From assembly GCF_003943935.1 (NCBI RefSeq), contig NZ_RJOB01000012.1:1-32286 (forward strand): DNA of 32,286 bases, written 5' to 3'. How positions within the stretch are numbered: the first letter of the stretch is position 1; the number at the start of each line of letters is the position of its first letter. Below are positions 16,870 to 25,660 of this stretch, one piece after another. The position numbers and the translations under genes are program-made. The notes beneath the pieces are model-generated. The model worked only from the letters and a program-made list of their open reading frames with translations, ran no database searches and was not told the origin of the DNA. This DNA comes from Streptococcus mitis (GTDB lineage: Bacteria; Bacillota; Bacilli; Lactobacillales; Streptococcaceae).

Positions 16870-18615
16870 ATGTCCATTATTCAAAAACTTTGGTGGTTTT
16901 TCAAGTTAGAAAAACGCCGTTATTTAGTCGGGATTGTGGCTCTGGTCTTGGTTTCCGTCCTCAACCTCATTCCCCCCATGGTTATGGGGAGGGTCATTGA
17001 TGCCATCACATCGGGGCAATTAACCCAGCAGGACCTCCTTCTTGCCCTATTTTACTTGCTTCTTGCAGCCTTTGGGATGTACTATCTGCGCTATGTTTGG
17101 CGTATGTATATCCTCGGTACTTCCTACCGTTTGGGACAGATTATGCGCTCTCGCTTATTTGAGCATTTCACAAAAATGTCTCCAGCCTTTTATCAAACCT
17201 ATAGGACGGGGGACCTGATGGCACACGCAACCAACGATATCAATGCCTTAACGCGTCTGGCAGGGGGAGGGGTTATGTCAGCGGTTGATGCCTCAATCAC
17301 AGCTTTAGTGACCTTGTTGACCATGCTCTTTAGCATTTCATGGCAGATGACCTTGGTTGCCATTCTTCCCCTGCCTTTCATGGCTTATGCGACCAGTCGT
17401 CTAGGGAGAAAGACCCACAAGGCTTTTGGCGAATCACAGGCTGCCTTTTCTGAACTCAATAACAAGGTGCAGGAGTCTGTATCAGGTATCAAAGTGACCA
17501 AGTCTTTCGGTTACCAGGCGGACGAGCTCAAGTCCTTTCAGACAGTCAATGAATTGACCTTCCAAAAGAACCTGCAAACCATGAAATACGATAGTCTCTT
17601 TGACCCTATGGTTCTCTTATTTGTTGGTTCCTCCTATGTTTTAACGCTCTTGGTAGGCTCCTTGATGGTTCAGAAAGGGCAAATTACGGTTGGTAATTTG
17701 GTCACTTTTATCAGTTATTTGGATATGCTGGTTTGGCCTCTTATGGCCATCGGCTTCCTCTTTAATATTACTCAGCGAGGGAAAGTTTCCTACCAGCGGA
17801 TTGAGGAACTTTTGTCTCAGGAACCACCAGTACAAGACCCTGAGTTTCCTCTAGACAGTATTGAAAATGGGCGCTTGCAGTATGCCATTGATAGTTTTGC
17901 ATTTGAAAATGAGGAAACACTGACAAATGTTCACTTTAGTTTGGAAAAAGGGCAAACATTGGGATTAGTTGGTCAGACAGGCTCTGGGAAAACGTCCTTG
18001 ATTAAACTCCTCTTGCGTGAATACGATGTGGATAAGGGAGCCATTTATCTAAACGGTCACGATATTCGTGACTACCGTTTGACAGACCTTCGTAGTCTCA
18101 TGGGCTACGTCCCTCAGGACCAGTTCCTCTTTGCGACTTCGATCTTAGACAATATCCGTTTTGGGAATCCTGATTTACCCCTTTCAGCGGTCGAGGAAGC
18201 GACTAAGCTAGCTCAAGTTTACCAAGATATTAGAGCTATGCCTCAAGGATTTGATACCTTGATTGGTGAAAAAGGGGTCAGTCTTTCTGGAGGTCAAAAG
18301 CAGCGTCTGGCCATGAGTCGGGCTATGATTTTAGCCCCAGATATCTTGATTTTGGATGATTCTTTGTCGGCCGTGGATGCCAAGACGGAGTATGCGATTA
18401 TCGACAACCTCAAGGAGACGCGAAAAGACAAGACAACCATCATCACAGCCCATCGCCTCAGTGCAGTTGTCCATGCAGATTTGATTTTGGTTCTGCAAAA
18501 TGGTCAAATTATCGAACGAGGCAGGCACGAAGACCTGCTAGCTATGGATGGCTGGTATGCCCAAACCTACCAGTCTCAGCAGCTGGAAATGAAGGGAGAA
18601 GAAGATGCAGAATAA
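16870..18615 (+). CDS. Heterodimeric ABC exporter half-transporter, degenerate Walker B subunit
   Basis: A six-helix membrane domain and a C-terminal ATPase make up 581 residues. The nucleotide domain has Walker A GQTGSGKTS (about 367), an intact signature LSGGQKQR (about 471), Walker B ILILDDSLSAVD (about 492) with Asp in place of the catalytic Glu, and the switch His in TAHRLS. A longer frame starts at 16831 but includes the preceding hairpin; AAAGGGA (16859-16865) points to the ATG at 16870. The next gene overlaps by 11 nt and carries the complementary defect, so the pair forms one degenerate and one working ATP site, as in TM287/288, BmrCD and LmrCD multidrug exporters. The substrate is unknown. 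Confidence 0.9.
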   Translation: MSIIQKLWWFFKLEKRRYLVGIVALVLVSVLNLIPPMVMGRVIDAITSGQLTQQDLLLALFYLLLAAFGMYYLRYVWRMYILGTSYRLGQIMRSRLFEHFTKMSPAFYQTYRTGDLMAHATNDINALTRLAGGGVMSAVDASITALVTLLTMLFSISWQMTLVAILPLPFMAYATSRLGRKTHKAFGESQAAFSELNNKVQESVSGIKVTKSFGYQADELKSFQTVNELTFQKNLQTMKYDSLFDPMVLLFVGSSYVLTLLVGSLMVQKGQITVGNLVTFISYLDMLVWPLMAIGFLFNITQRGKVSYQRIEELLSQEPPVQDPEFPLDSIENGRLQYAIDSFAFENEETLTNVHFSLEKGQTLGLVGQTGSGKTSLIKLLLREYDVDKGAIYLNGHDIRDYRLTDLRSLMGYVPQDQFLFATSILDNIRFGNPDLPLSAVEEATKLAQVYQDIRAMPQGFDTLIGEKGVSLSGGQKQRLAMSRAMILAPDILILDDSLSAVDAKTEYAIIDNLKETRKDKTTIITAHRLSAVVHADLILVLQNGQIIERGRHEDLLAMDGWYAQTYQSQQLEMKGEEDAE

Positions 18616-20347
18616 ACAAGAACAATGGGCTGTATTGAAGCGCTTGATGTCTTATCTCAAGCCTTATGGACTCCTTACCTTTTTGGCACTCAGTTTTCTA
18701 CTAGCGACGACGGTCATTAAAAGTGCCATTCCCCTTGTGGCTTCCCACTTTATTGACCAGTATCTCAGCAATCTCAACCAACTCGCTGTGACCGTTTTGC
18801 TGGTCTACTATGGTCTTTATATCCTACAAACTCTGGTCCAGTATGTCGGCAATCTTCTCTTTGCACGGGTGTCCTACAGTATTGTTAGGGATATTCGTCG
18901 GGATGCCTTTGCCAATATGGAAAAACTGGGCATGTCTTACTTTGACAAGACGCCAGCAGGCTCGATCGTCTCTCGTTTGACAAATGACACCGAGACTATC
19001 AGCGATATGTTTTCAGGGATTTTATCTAGCTTTATCTCAGCAGTTTTCATCTTTCTGACAACTCTTTATACCATGTTGGTGTTGGATTTTCGTTTGACAG
19101 CATTAGTCTTGCTCTTTCTCCCCTTGATTTTCCTTTTGGTCAATCTCTATCGGAAAAAATCAGTGAAAATCATTGAGAAAACTAGAAGTCTCTTGTCAGA
19201 TATCAATAGTAAGCTGGCTGAAAACATTGAGGGAATCAGAATAATCCAGGCCTTTAATCAAGAGAAGCGCCTACAGGTAGAATTTGATGAGATCAACCGA
19301 GAACACTTGGTCTATGCCAACCGTTCTGTAGCCTTGGATGCCCTCTTTTTGCGCCCTGCCATGAGTTTGCTGAAACTTTTAGGTTATGCTGTCTTGATGT
19401 CCTATTTTGGCTATCGTGGACTTTCTATCGGGATAACAGCAGGAACCATGTATGCCTTTATCCAGTATATCAATCGTCTCTTTGACCCCTTGATTGAGGT
19501 GACGCAAAACTTTTCAACCCTTCAAACTTCTATGGTTTCTGCAGGTCGTGTCTTTGCCCTGATAGACGAGAGAACCTATGAACCTCTTCAGAAAGATGGG
19601 CAGTCTAAAGTCAAAGAAGGCAATATCCGTTTTGACCATGTATGTTTTTCGTATGACGGTAAACATCCGATTCTGGATGATATTTCCTTTTCGGTTAACA
19701 AGGGTGAAACCATTGCTTTTGTGGGTCATACAGGTTCTGGGAAATCGTCTATTATCAATGTCCTTATGCGCTTTTATGAATTCCAGTCAGGGCGAGTTCT
19801 CTTGGATGGTGTGGATATTAGAGACTACAGTCAGGAAGAGCTAAGGAAAAATATCGGGCTAGTTTTGCAGGATCCCTTCCTCTATCATGGAACCATTAAG
19901 TCCAATATCGCCATGTACCAAGACATTAGTGATGAGCAGGTCCAGGCTGCAGCAGCCTTCGTGGATGCAGATTCCTTTATTCAAGAACTTCCTCAGGGAT
20001 ATGACGCCCCTGTTTCTGAGCGTGGCTCCAGTTTTTCAACAGGTCAGCGTCAGCTTCTTGCCTTTGCCAGAACAGTCGCCAGTCAGCCTAAAATCTTGAT
20101 TTTGGATGAAGCGACAGCTAATATTGACTCTGAAACAGAAAGTCTGGTTCAAGTTTCTCTGGCTAAGATGAGACTGGGACGGACAACCATTGCTATCGCC
20201 CATCGTCTTTCTACCATCCAAGACGCCAACTGTATCTATGTTTTGGACAAGGGGCGCATTATCGAGAGCGGAACCCATGAGGAACTTTTGGCCTTGGGAG
20301 GAACCTATCACAAGATGTATAGCTTGCAGGCAGGAGCTATGTCTTAA
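18605..20347 (+). CDS. Heterodimeric ABC exporter half-transporter, catalytic Walker B subunit
   Basis: The protein has 580 residues with six membrane helices then the ATPase. Walker A is GHTGSGKSS (about 373). The signature is FSTGQRQ (about 476) instead of LSGGQ. Walker B ILILDEATANID (about 497) keeps the catalytic Glu, and the switch His is in IAHRLS. The defective signature faces the defective Walker B of the partner, making one site non-hydrolytic; the other site combines the good signature of the partner with this Glu. The start lies inside the previous gene behind GGGAGAAG. The pneumococcal PatAB drug exporter is a different locus. Confidence 0.9.
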   Translation: MQNKQEQWAVLKRLMSYLKPYGLLTFLALSFLLATTVIKSAIPLVASHFIDQYLSNLNQLAVTVLLVYYGLYILQTLVQYVGNLLFARVSYSIVRDIRRDAFANMEKLGMSYFDKTPAGSIVSRLTNDTETISDMFSGILSSFISAVFIFLTTLYTMLVLDFRLTALVLLFLPLIFLLVNLYRKKSVKIIEKTRSLLSDINSKLAENIEGIRIIQAFNQEKRLQVEFDEINREHLVYANRSVALDALFLRPAMSLLKLLGYAVLMSYFGYRGLSIGITAGTMYAFIQYINRLFDPLIEVTQNFSTLQTSMVSAGRVFALIDERTYEPLQKDGQSKVKEGNIRFDHVCFSYDGKHPILDDISFSVNKGETIAFVGHTGSGKSSIINVLMRFYEFQSGRVLLDGVDIRDYSQEELRKNIGLVLQDPFLYHGTIKSNIAMYQDISDEQVQAAAAFVDADSFIQELPQGYDAPVSERGSSFSTGQRQLLAFARTVASQPKILILDEATANIDSETESLVQVSLAKMRLGRTTIAIAHRLSTIQDANCIYVLDKGRIIESGTHEELLALGGTYHKMYSLQAGAMS

Positions 20348-20425
20348 TATTCTTTGAAAATCTCTTAAAACCAGGTCAGCTTTATCTGCAACCTAAAAGC
20401 TGTACTTTGATTTTCATTGAGTGTA
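20346..20425 (+). repeat. Shrunken BOX element
   Basis: The left end (ATTCTTTGAAAATCTCTTAA) resembles the boxA start, and the right end (TTTGATTTTCATTGAGTGTA) resembles the boxC end. The inner boxB and most of A and C are missing, leaving ~80 bp compared with ~155 bp for the intact element at 2221-2376. It starts at the stop codon of the exporter gene. Confidence 0.7.
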
Positions 20426-20476
20426 AGAAGGAAATCCTTCAAATTACAGATTTCTTTCACCGCCTTTTCCATTTTG

Positions 20477-20510
20477 TGGTATAATGAAAAATGTTGACAA
20501 ATAGTATAAT
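20477..20510 (+). promoter_or_regulatory. Promoter region of the sugar transferase gene
   Basis: An extended -10 TGGTATAAT (20477-20485) and a second TATAAT (20505-20510) are present. Neither has a good -35 box at 16-18 bp. The first is favoured because of the TGN extension. Confidence 0.5.
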
Positions 20511-20530
20511 AAAAACAAAGGAGAAACAGC

Positions 20531-21223
20531 ATGCTGAAATGGGAAGACTTGCCCGTGGAAATGAAATCAAGCGAGGTTGAGTCTTACTACCAGCTTGTCT
20601 CTAAAAGGAAGGGTTCGCTGATTTTCAAGCGTTGTTTGGACTGGGTTTTAGCCTTGGTTGTACTGGTTCTGACCTCTCCCATCTTTCTCATTTTGAGCAT
20701 TTGGATCAAGTTGGATAGCAAGGGGCCAGTGATTTACAAGCAAGAGCGCGTGACCCAGTACAATCGACCTTTCAAGATTTGGAAGTTCCGTACCATGGTG
20801 ACGGATGCAGACAAAAAAGGAAGTTTGGTGACTTCTGCTAACGATAGCCGCATTACCAAGGTTGGCAATTTCATCCGCCGTGTGCGTTTGGACGAACTGC
20901 CTCAGCTGGTCAATGTCCTTAAAGGCGAAATGTCCTTTGTCGGTACACGACCTGAAGTGCCACGCTACACAGAGCAGTATAGCCCTGAAATGATGGCGAC
21001 CTTGCTTTTGCCAGCAGGGATTACCTCTCCAGCCAGCATCAACTACAAGGATGAGGACACTATCATCAGTCAAATGACGGAGAAAGGTCTGTCGGTTGAC
21101 CAAGCCTATGTCGAACACGTCCTTCCTGAAAAGATGCGCTATAACCTTTCTTATCTCCGAGAATTTAGTTTCCTTGGAGACATCAAAATCATGTTTCAAA
21201 CCGTGTTTGAAGTGCTAAAATAA
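20531..21223 (+). CDS. Initiating sugar-1-phosphate transferase (probable AATGal transferase of teichoic acid synthesis)
   Basis: This enzyme moves a sugar-phosphate from a UDP-sugar to undecaprenyl phosphate, starting a repeat unit on the membrane. The 230 residues are of the bacterial sugar-transferase family: one membrane helix (VLALVVLVLTSPIFLILSIW, about 39-58), then YKQERVTQYNRPFKIWKFRT, VRLDELPQLVNVLKGEMSFV and GTRPEVPRY. The family call is firm. The gene is followed 42 bp later by a DegT aminotransferase. This pair matches pneumococcal spr1655-spr1654, proposed to make and attach AATGal, the first sugar of the teichoic acid repeat. The AATGal role is from that match, not from residues. 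The start follows AAAGGAG. Confidence 0.88.
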   Translation: MLKWEDLPVEMKSSEVESYYQLVSKRKGSLIFKRCLDWVLALVVLVLTSPIFLILSIWIKLDSKGPVIYKQERVTQYNRPFKIWKFRTMVTDADKKGSLVTSANDSRITKVGNFIRRVRLDELPQLVNVLKGEMSFVGTRPEVPRYTEQYSPEMMATLLLPAGITSPASINYKDEDTIISQMTEKGLSVDQAYVEHVLPEKMRYNLSYLREFSFLGDIKIMFQTVFEVLK

Positions 21224-21265
21224 AGTAGTCATGAGAAAATGAGTACAGATAAAAGGAGCAAATCA

Positions 21266-22495
21266 ATGCCAAATTACAATATTCCATTTTCACCACCCGA
21301 TATTACAGAAGCAGAAATTGCTGAAGTAGCGGATACCCTGCGTTCTGGTTGGATTACAACAGGTCCAAAGACAAAAGAACTAGAGCGTCGCTTGTCTCAA
21401 TATACACAGACACCTAAGACTGTCTGCCTCAACTCTGCGACAGCCGCTCTTGAGTTGATTTTGCGCGTCTTGGAAGTGAGACCTGGTGATGAAGTCATCG
21501 TTCCAGCCATGACCTATACAGCTTCATGTAGTGTTATCACTCACGTAGGAGCAACACCTGTCATGGTGGATATCCAAGCAGATACGTTTGAGATGGATTA
21601 TGACTTGCTGGAGCAAGCTATCACTGAAAAGACTAAGGTGATTATTCCTGTTGAGCTTGCGGGGATTGTTTGCGACTATGATCGTTTGTTCCAAGTTGTG
21701 GAGAAAAAACGTGACCTCTTTACTGCTGCAAGCAAGTGGCAAAAAGCCTTTAACCGTATTGTGATTGTTTCTGATAGTGCTCATGCTTTGGGATCTACTT
21801 ATAAAGGGCAACCAGCTGGTTCTATCGCGGACTTTACTTCCTTCTCATTCCACGCAGTTAAGAACTTTACGACTGCTGAAGGTGGAAGTGCGACTTGGAA
21901 GTCTAATCCAGCGATTGACGACGAAGAGATGTACAAGGAATTTCAAATCCTTTCCCTTCATGGTCAAACTAAGGATGCCCTTGCTAAGATGCAATTAGGT
22001 TCATGGGAGTACGATATCGTCACACCAGCCTACAAGTGCAATATGACTGATATCATGGCTTCCCTTGGTTTGGTACAATTGGACCGTTACGCTGGTTTGC
22101 TACAACGTCGTAAGGACATCGTGGACCGCTATGATCGTGGTTTTGCAGGTTCTCGCATCCATCCATTGGCACATAAGACTGATACTGTCGAATCTTCACG
22201 TCACCTCTACATCACCCATGTAGACGGAGCAAGTTTAGAAGAACGTAACCTCATCATCCAAGAATTGGCCAAAGCAGGAATCGCAAGTAACGTACACTAC
22301 AAACCGCTTCCGCTCTTGACAGCTTATAAGAATCTTGGCTTTGATATGGCGAATTATCCTAAGGCCTATGCCTTCTTTGAAAATGAAATTACGCTCCCTC
22401 TTCACACTAAATTAAGTGATGAAGAAGTGGACTATATCATTGAGACTTTCAAAACAGTTTCTGAAAAAGTGCTAACTTTATCAAAAAAATCGTAA
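21266..22495 (+). CDS. DegT/DnrJ/EryC1 aminotransferase (probable AATGal synthesis)
   Basis: This PLP enzyme puts an amino group on a nucleotide 4-keto-6-deoxy sugar. The product is 409 residues. The PLP lysine is Lys199 in SFHAVKNFTTAEGG, and the substrate-site motifs LRSGWITTGPKTKELE (about 24-39) and SNVHYKPLPLLTAY (about 336-349) are typical for sugar aminotransferases. The frame opens at 21239, but AAAAGGAG (21251-21258) points to the ATG at 21266. Its likely product is UDP-2-acetamido-4-amino-2,4,6-trideoxygalactose, used by the transferase encoded just upstream. The matching 4,6-dehydratase is not in the window. Confidence 0.88.
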   Translation: MPNYNIPFSPPDITEAEIAEVADTLRSGWITTGPKTKELERRLSQYTQTPKTVCLNSATAALELILRVLEVRPGDEVIVPAMTYTASCSVITHVGATPVMVDIQADTFEMDYDLLEQAITEKTKVIIPVELAGIVCDYDRLFQVVEKKRDLFTAASKWQKAFNRIVIVSDSAHALGSTYKGQPAGSIADFTSFSFHAVKNFTTAEGGSATWKSNPAIDDEEMYKEFQILSLHGQTKDALAKMQLGSWEYDIVTPAYKCNMTDIMASLGLVQLDRYAGLLQRRKDIVDRYDRGFAGSRIHPLAHKTDTVESSRHLYITHVDGASLEERNLIIQELAKAGIASNVHYKPLPLLTAYKNLGFDMANYPKAYAFFENEITLPLHTKLSDEEVDYIIETFKTVSEKVLTLSKKS

Positions 22496-22502
22496 AAAAG
22501 TC

Positions 22503-22531
22503 TTGACAAAGAAAAAACAAAGTATTAAAAT
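22503..22531 (+). promoter_or_regulatory. Promoter of the extra trpB gene
   Basis: TTGACA (22503-22508) and TAAAAT (22526-22531) are 17 bp apart, placing the start of transcription at about the first base of T-box stem I. Confidence 0.85.
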
Positions 22532-22540
22532 AAGTTCAAC

Positions 22541-22789
22541 AAATCAGAAAAGTAACTATTTTTGATCTTCAGGGAGCCTGTGGTGATTGTGAACAGGTGG
22601 TTGGAAGTAGTGAAAGTGGGCTGATTTTAAAAATGAATTTGAAACAATGAAAATTCGGTGCGCACACCTTACAGTGCAACTTGTTGTTAGACAAGGTAGA
22701 GATGTAAAGGGGAATAGTCCCTTTATAATTGAGGTGGCACCGCGTTACTAACGCCCTCACACAGAATCCAATCTGTGTGAGGGCTTTTT
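22541..22789 (+). ncRNA. T-box leader 1, Trp specifier
   Basis: The base of stem I is AAATCAG (22541-22547) pairing with CTGATTT (22621-22627). Opposite AGTAA, the 3' side carries TGG (22617-22619) plus a purine directly before the base helix, which is the specifier position, so it reads tRNA-Trp. The T-box sequence GGTGGCACCGCG (22733-22744) would pair with the tRNA acceptor end. A strong terminator follows: GCCCTCACACAGA (22753-22765) with TCTGTGTGAGGGC (22772-22784) and five T residues. Uncharged tRNA-Trp should switch on the gene downstream. Confidence 0.93.
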
Positions 22790-22826
22790 CATATCTTGAA
22801 ATTAATACTGAAAGAGGAAAAATTTT

Positions 22827-24005
22827 ATGACAACTAAAGGTTATTTTGGACAATTTGGTGGTAGTTTTGTACCGGAGCCGATTCAGGCTTTGTTGGATGA
22901 GTTAGAAGTGACTTTTGACAAGTACAAGGATGATCCAGAATTTTTGGCAGAGTTTCGCCATTACTTAAAAGACTATTCAGGCCGTGAAACACCGCTTTAT
23001 TTTGCGGAAAGTTTGACAGATCACTTAGGTGGCGCTAAGATTTATCTCAAGCGCGAAGACCTTAACCACCTGGGTTCTCACAAGCTCAACAACGTTTTAG
23101 GACAAATCCTTCTTGCCAAACGTATGGGCAAAAAACGTGTTATCGCTGAAACAGGAGCTGGTCAACACGGTGTTGCGACAGCAGCGGCTGCAGCCAAGTT
23201 TGGTATGGCCTGTGATGTCTACATGGGGGCAGAAGATGTGGAGCGTCAACGTCTCAATGTCTTCCGTATGGAGATGATGGGAGCAACTGTTCATGCAGTT
23301 GAAACAGGGACACGAACTCTTAAGGATGCGGTTGATGCAGCCTTTGGAGCATGGATGAATGACCTTGAAGCCTTCTATGTTTTGGGATCTGCTGTAGGCC
23401 CTCATCCTTATCCTACCATTGTTCATGAGTTCCAAAAGGTCATCAGTGAAGAATCTCGCCGTCAAATTTTAGAAAAAGAAGGTCGTTTACCAGATTACGT
23501 TATTGCCTGTGTAGGTGGTGGTTCCAATGCCATTGGTGCTTTTTCACAGTATGTGGCTGATGAAGAAGTTAAATTGGTTGGGGTTGAAGCTGCTGGTCAC
23601 GGACTTGACACAGACAAGCACGCAGCTACTATGACAAAAGGTAGTATCGGAATTGTCGACGGTATGAAGACTTATGCAGTCTTTAAGGAAGATGGAGAGC
23701 TGGCTCCAGTATACTCTATCTCAGCTGGATTGGACTATCCAGGGGTTGGCCCAGAACACGCCTACTTCAAAGATTCAGGTCGCGTGGAATATGTGGCAGC
23801 GACGGATGAAGAAGCTGTTCAGGCTCTCCTCCTTCTCAGCAAGACTGAAGGAATTATCCCAGCGATTGAAAGCTCACACGCTATCGCAGAAGCAGTTAAA
23901 CGTGCACCGAAACTAAGTAAAGATGACATTATCATCATCAATGTCTCTGGTCGTGGAGACAAGGACGTAGCTGCGATTGCAGACTACCTTGAAGCTAAAA
24001 AGTAA
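22827..24005 (+). CDS. Second tryptophan synthase beta chain (TrpB paralogue) under its own T-box
   Basis: This 392-residue PLP enzyme should join indole and serine to give tryptophan. The PLP lysine is Lys86 in HLGSHKLNN, the catalytic Glu108 is in [11 protein letters not shown], the phosphate loop is GGGSNAIG and the late Ser lies in VSGRGDKD. By eye about half the residues match the operon trpB at 28566-29789. Differences include LGSHKLNN for TGAHKINN next to the catalytic lysine, and [12 protein letters not shown] for [12 protein letters not shown]. It lacks the long N-terminus of TrpB2-type enzymes. It is the only gene between T-box 1 and T-box 2, behind AAAGAGGAA. It may act alone or with the TrpA made downstream. 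Confidence 0.9.
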   Translation: MTTKGYFGQFGGSFVPEPIQALLDELEVTFDKYKDDPEFLAEFRHYLKDYSGRETPLYFAESLTDHLGGAKIYLKREDLNHLGSHKLNNVLGQILLAKRMGKKRVIAETGAGQHGVATAAAAAKFGMACDVYMGAEDVERQRLNVFRMEMMGATVHAVETGTRTLKDAVDAAFGAWMNDLEAFYVLGSAVGPHPYPTIVHEFQKVISEESRRQILEKEGRLPDYVIACVGGGSNAIGAFSQYVADEEVKLVGVEAAGHGLDTDKHAATMTKGSIGIVDGMKTYAVFKEDGELAPVYSISAGLDYPGVGPEHAYFKDSGRVEYVAATDEEAVQALLLLSKTEGIIPAIESSHAIAEAVKRAPKLSKDDIIIINVSGRGDKDVAAIADYLEAKK

Positions 24006-24006
24006 T

Positions 24007-24252
24007 AGATGGAAAAATTACAGTCTTTTCTCTCACAGAGAGCTTGTGGTTGCTGGAAACAAGCAGAGAAAGCTGTAAGGTTGGGTCCATCTGAAACGAG
24101 AGAAGAAAACATAATTCTCAAGGGAGTGCCCTTTATCGCACAGCCTGTTACAGTAGGTATCTGAGACAGGAATGAGAGATAGGAGAAATCCTATAATTGA
24201 GGTGGCACCGCGAATTTCGTCCTCACGCAAGTTGTTTTGCGTGGGGATTTTT
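24007..24252 (+). ncRNA. T-box leader 2, Trp specifier, in front of trpE
   Basis: Stem I starts with AGATGGA (24007-24013), one base after the stop codon of the extra trpB, and closes with TCCATCT (24086-24092). TGG (24082-24084) plus G lies just before the closing strand, the same layout as T-box 1. The T-box sequence GGTGGCACCGCG is at 24201-24212. The terminator is CCTCACGCAA (24221-24230) with TTGCGTGGGG (24237-24246, one G-U pair) and five T residues. I see no convincing promoter between the trpB paralogue and this leader. Confidence 0.92.
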
Positions 24253-24298
24253 CATACAGTTGCCACGGACTAGAAGTAGAACTGAAAGGGAAATTACA

Positions 24299-25660
24299 AT
24301 GGAACGAATCATTCATGGAGATGTCTTATCACCAATCTTGGCTTATATGCGCCTAAAGGGGCAACACAAGGTTATCTTAGAGAGTATTCCGAGAGACAAG
24401 GAAACAGCTCGTTTTTCTATCCTAGCCTATAATCCAGTTTTTGAGATTAAGTTTGAAAATGGAGTTCTTTATCAAAATGGTCAAGTGATTGATCGGGATC
24501 CCTTGGATTTCCTTTATGAAGTGACTCATAAGAGCCAGCACCATTCAGACCTACCTTTTGGTGGGGGAGCCATTGGTTTTGTTGGTTACGATATGATTTC
24601 GCTTTATGAAGAAATTGGTCAAATTCCTGAAGATACAATTGGAACGCCAGACATGCATTTCTTTGTCTATGAGAGTTACATGGTCTTTGACCACAAGAAG
24701 GAAAAAATCCATGTCATCGAGGATGCTCTTTATAGTGAGCGTAGCCAAGAAGACTTGGAAGAAGCCTTGAACCAAGTGCTTGAGGAATTACGCATTCCTG
24801 CTCCAAATGAATTTGAAGACTTGGATCTATCTCTGTTAGACTTCAAACCCCATATCGCTCCTCAGAAGTTTGAGGAAATGGTGGAAACGGCTCGTGACTT
24901 GATACGTAATGGCGATATGTTCCAATGTGTACTTAGTCAACGCTTCTCAGCAGAAGTGACTGGAAATCCATTTGACTTCTACAGAAATCTCCGCGTGACT
25001 AATCCTTCTAATTACCTTTATTTCTATGATTTTGGGGATTATCAAATCATCGGAGCTAGTCCAGAAAGTTTGGTTTCTGTCAAAAATGGCATCGTGACAA
25101 CCAATCCGATTGCAGGTACGCGACCAAGAGGAGCTACGGATGAAGAAGACAAGGCTTTGGCGACAGACCTGCTTTCGGATGAGAAGGAAACAGCAGAGCA
25201 TCGAATGTTAGTAGACTTGGGTCGTAATGATATTGGCCGCATCTCTGAAACGGCCAGTGTCCAAGTCACTAAGTATATGGAAGTGGAGCTCTTCCGTTAT
25301 GTTATGCATTTGACCAGTGTGGTCAAGGGGCGTTTGCTTCCAGAACTCACTGCCATGGATGCCTTGAAATCAACACTTCCTGCTGGAACCGTTTCTGGAG
25401 CACCAAAGATTCGAGCGATGAGACGCATCTATGAACTGGAAACAGAAAAACGTGGCGTATACGCAGGAGCAATCGGCTACTTGTCTGCGACGGGTGATAT
25501 GGATTTCGCCATTGCCATCCGAACCATGATTCTCAAAAATCAAACAGCTTATGTGCAGGCTGGGGCAGGGATTGTCTACGACTCCATCGCCCAAAACGAA
25601 TACCAAGAAACCATTAACAAAGCAAAATCTATGACTAGAATTGGAGAACTAAGACCATGA
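24299..25660 (+). CDS. trpE: Anthranilate synthase component I
   Basis: With TrpG this enzyme makes anthranilate from chorismate and glutamine, the first step of the pathway. The product is 453 residues. The N-terminal feedback site for tryptophan is visible as ILESIPRDKETARFSILAYN (residues ~23-42). The chorismate-binding half has NPIAGTRPRGATDEED, DLGRNDIGR, PAGTVSGAPKIRAM and GAGIVYDS. An upstream frame runs from 24197 through the T-box terminator; AAAGGGA (24285-24291) points to the ATG at 24299. The last four bases overlap trpG as ATGA. Its transcription is gated by T-box 2. Confidence 0.97.
   Translation: MERIIHGDVLSPILAYMRLKGQHKVILESIPRDKETARFSILAYNPVFEIKFENGVLYQNGQVIDRDPLDFLYEVTHKSQHHSDLPFGGGAIGFVGYDMISLYEEIGQIPEDTIGTPDMHFFVYESYMVFDHKKEKIHVIEDALYSERSQEDLEEALNQVLEELRIPAPNEFEDLDLSLLDFKPHIAPQKFEEMVETARDLIRNGDMFQCVLSQRFSAEVTGNPFDFYRNLRVTNPSNYLYFYDFGDYQIIGASPESLVSVKNGIVTTNPIAGTRPRGATDEEDKALATDLLSDEKETAEHRMLVDLGRNDIGRISETASVQVTKYMEVELFRYVMHLTSVVKGRLLPELTAMDALKSTLPAGTVSGAPKIRAMRRIYELETEKRGVYAGAIGYLSATGDMDFAIAIRTMILKNQTAYVQAGAGIVYDSIAQNEYQETINKAKSMTRIGELRP

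Noticed and set aside
20494..20510. TTGACA (20494-20499) and TATAAT (20505-20510) as one promoter
   Set aside because: The spacing is only 5 bp, far too short for a -35/-10 pair.
20648..21199. A 183-codon frame antisense to the sugar transferase gene
   Set aside because: It mirrors a conserved gene in the opposite strand; the protein has no recognisable domain.
22569..22853. A 94-codon frame on the minus strand over T-box 1
   Set aside because: It is antisense to a clearly structured leader and has no promoter or ribosome binding site.
22827..24005. Calling the extra gene a TrpB2-type (O-phosphoserine) enzyme
   Set aside because: Its length and N-terminus are those of ordinary TrpB1 proteins, without the longer TrpB2 N-terminal part.
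24093..24100. ACG (Thr) after GAA as the specifier of T-box 2
   Set aside because: It lies outside the stem I closed by AGATGGA/TCCATCT; TGG at 24082-24084 holds the same position as in T-box 1 and fits the Trp genes.
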